NCBI GenBank assembly: GCA_024231375.1 | Contig: JAAEQP010000402.1 | Location: 1-7,813 of the forward strand | From: a bacterium | Lineage (GTDB): Bacteria; Hydrogenedentota; Hydrogenedentia; Hydrogenedentiales; SLHB01 | Reading direction: 5' to 3' | Length of the DNA stretch: 7,813 bases | Part shown: positions 7,250 through 7,813 of the stretch, one piece after another | Layout of the letters: every line of letters starts with the position of its first letter | How positions within the stretch are numbered: position 1 is the first letter of the stretch | The notes under the pieces: model-generated | What the model saw: the letters and a program-made list of their open reading frames with translations, nothing else | The model's database searches: none | What the model was told of the DNA's origin: nothing | Position numbers and translations under genes: made by a program

Positions 7250-7304
7250 AAAGGGGACTGACTCAAGCGAGCGAGTCCGCGAGCAAGACGTGTCTGTCCC
7301 CTTT
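7250..7304. repeat. Inverted repeat with AAAGGGGAC arms between convergent genes
   Basis: AAAGGGGACTGAC (7250-7262) and GTCTGTCCCCTTT (7292-7304) are inverted copies matching at 12 of 13 positions around a 29-base loop. A smaller overlapping hairpin, GACTC (7260-7264) with GAGTC (7273-7277), is also possible. From memory, AAAGGGGACAGAC-type repeats are dispersed many times in some planctomycete-like and related genomes. The element begins 17 bases after the lyase stop, and 28 bases separate it from the stop of the opposing oxidoreductase gene. The transcribed stem with flanking A and T runs could act as a two-way terminator. Confidence 0.7.
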
Positions 7305-7332
7305 CTTGCGAAGCGTTCTTGTTGGTGACCCG

Positions 7333-7813
7333 TCAGCCCGCGTACATCTTCCGCTTCTTGGGGTCCCACTTCATGCGCCGGCCCGTGTGCAGCGCTTCCG
7401 CCGCCATGATGGTCGCAACCGAATGCTGCAGGCCGTACTCAATGTCCGCGGTGGGCCGCTCACGCGTACGCATGCATTCGAGCCAGTTGGCCATGTGGTC
7501 GCGGTTGGGCGCGGCTTCCAGTTTGCCGGCTTCGGGCTGTTTGCCTTCCTGGCCCCCCGCGCCGGAGTACGTGCAGGCTTCAAGGTCGAGGGTGCCGTAG
7601 GTGCCGTGGACGGTGTAATGCGTGCCGGACGCGTTGGTCAGGCTCATCTCCCAGTCGAAGAGATATTCTTCGGGATAGTCCAGCATGGCATGGAACACGT
7701 CGCAGTGTTCGCGGCCGTCTTTCCACACGTAGTTGCCGCCGTGGGCCACCGCGCTGTTCGGATACGTCGATCCCATGACCATGTGGGCCGCGTCGATGAG
7801 GTGGGTCATCCAC
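7333..7813 (-). CDS. Gfo/Idh/MocA-family oxidoreductase, C-terminal fragment (5' end outside window)
   Basis: The frame is open to the right edge, so an ATG at 7809 is internal; a Trp codon precedes it. About 159 residues are visible, running to TGA at 7333. They show the C-terminal half of a Gfo/Idh/MocA protein: HLIDAAHMVMGSTYPNSAVA, then GGNYVWKDGREHCDVFHAML, the strand stretch DWEMSLTNASGTHYTVHGTYGTLDLE, and the terminal helices NWLECMRTRERPTADIEYG and AAEALHTGRRMKWDPKKRKM. The NAD(P)-binding N-terminus is missing, so substrate and possible signal peptide are unknown. Many close relatives in polysaccharide-degrading bacteria are exported and linked to sugar processing. The visible sequence is unlike the left-edge fragment, so the two are separate genes rather than a recent duplicate. 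Confidence 0.87.
   Translation of the reverse strand, partial: WMTHLIDAAHMVMGSTYPNSAVAHGGNYVWKDGREHCDVFHAMLDYPEEYLFDWEMSLTNASGTHYTVHGTYGTLDLEACTYSGAGGQEGKQPEAGKLEAAPNRDHMANWLECMRTRERPTADIEYGLQHSVATIMAAEALHTGRRMKWDPKKRKMYAG

Overview
The window is a GC-rich (roughly 60%), gene-dense bacterial segment. Its theme is exported carbohydrate-active enzymes alongside Gfo/Idh/MocA-type oxidoreductases. Secreted PL1-like and heparinase II/III-like lyases, many exported proteins and small dispersed inverted repeats together suggest a heterotrophic polysaccharide degrader of the Planctomycetes / Lentisphaerae / Hydrogenedentes type. That placement comes from gene content and style only; no rRNA or marker gene is present.

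Left block (1-2140, plus strand): the C-terminus of a Gfo/Idh/MocA-family oxidoreductase, then an exported pectate-lyase-like (PL1) protein, then a 143-aa protein I cannot name. These are closely spaced and look like one operon. After the lyase's TAA stop the same reading frame stays open for 24 more coding-looking codons. It then closes with a TGA that overlaps the next gene's ATG as ATGA, which suggests the lyase was recently shortened by a nonsense mutation (or that there is readthrough or a sequence error).

Middle block (2162-4094, minus strand): an exported alpha/beta-hydrolase (esterase-like) and, upstream of it, a protein-L-isoaspartate O-methyltransferase with an N-terminal export-like segment. 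The 280-bp gap between them carries a REP-like imperfect inverted repeat (3218-3308) and no convincing gene.

Right block: a divergent intergenic region (4095-4233) precedes a 999-aa exported heparinase II/III-like (alginate-lyase-fold) protein with two CxxC motifs (4234-7233, plus strand). A second dispersed-type inverted repeat (7250-7304) sits between this gene and a convergent minus-strand Gfo/Idh/MocA oxidoreductase, which is cut by the right window edge.

Taken together, the lyases would cleave acidic or uronate-containing polysaccharide outside the cytoplasm, the esterase could remove acyl groups, and the oxidoreductases could process released sugars. The joint role is inference. I found no RNA gene, CRISPR array, transposase or clear new defence or mobile system.
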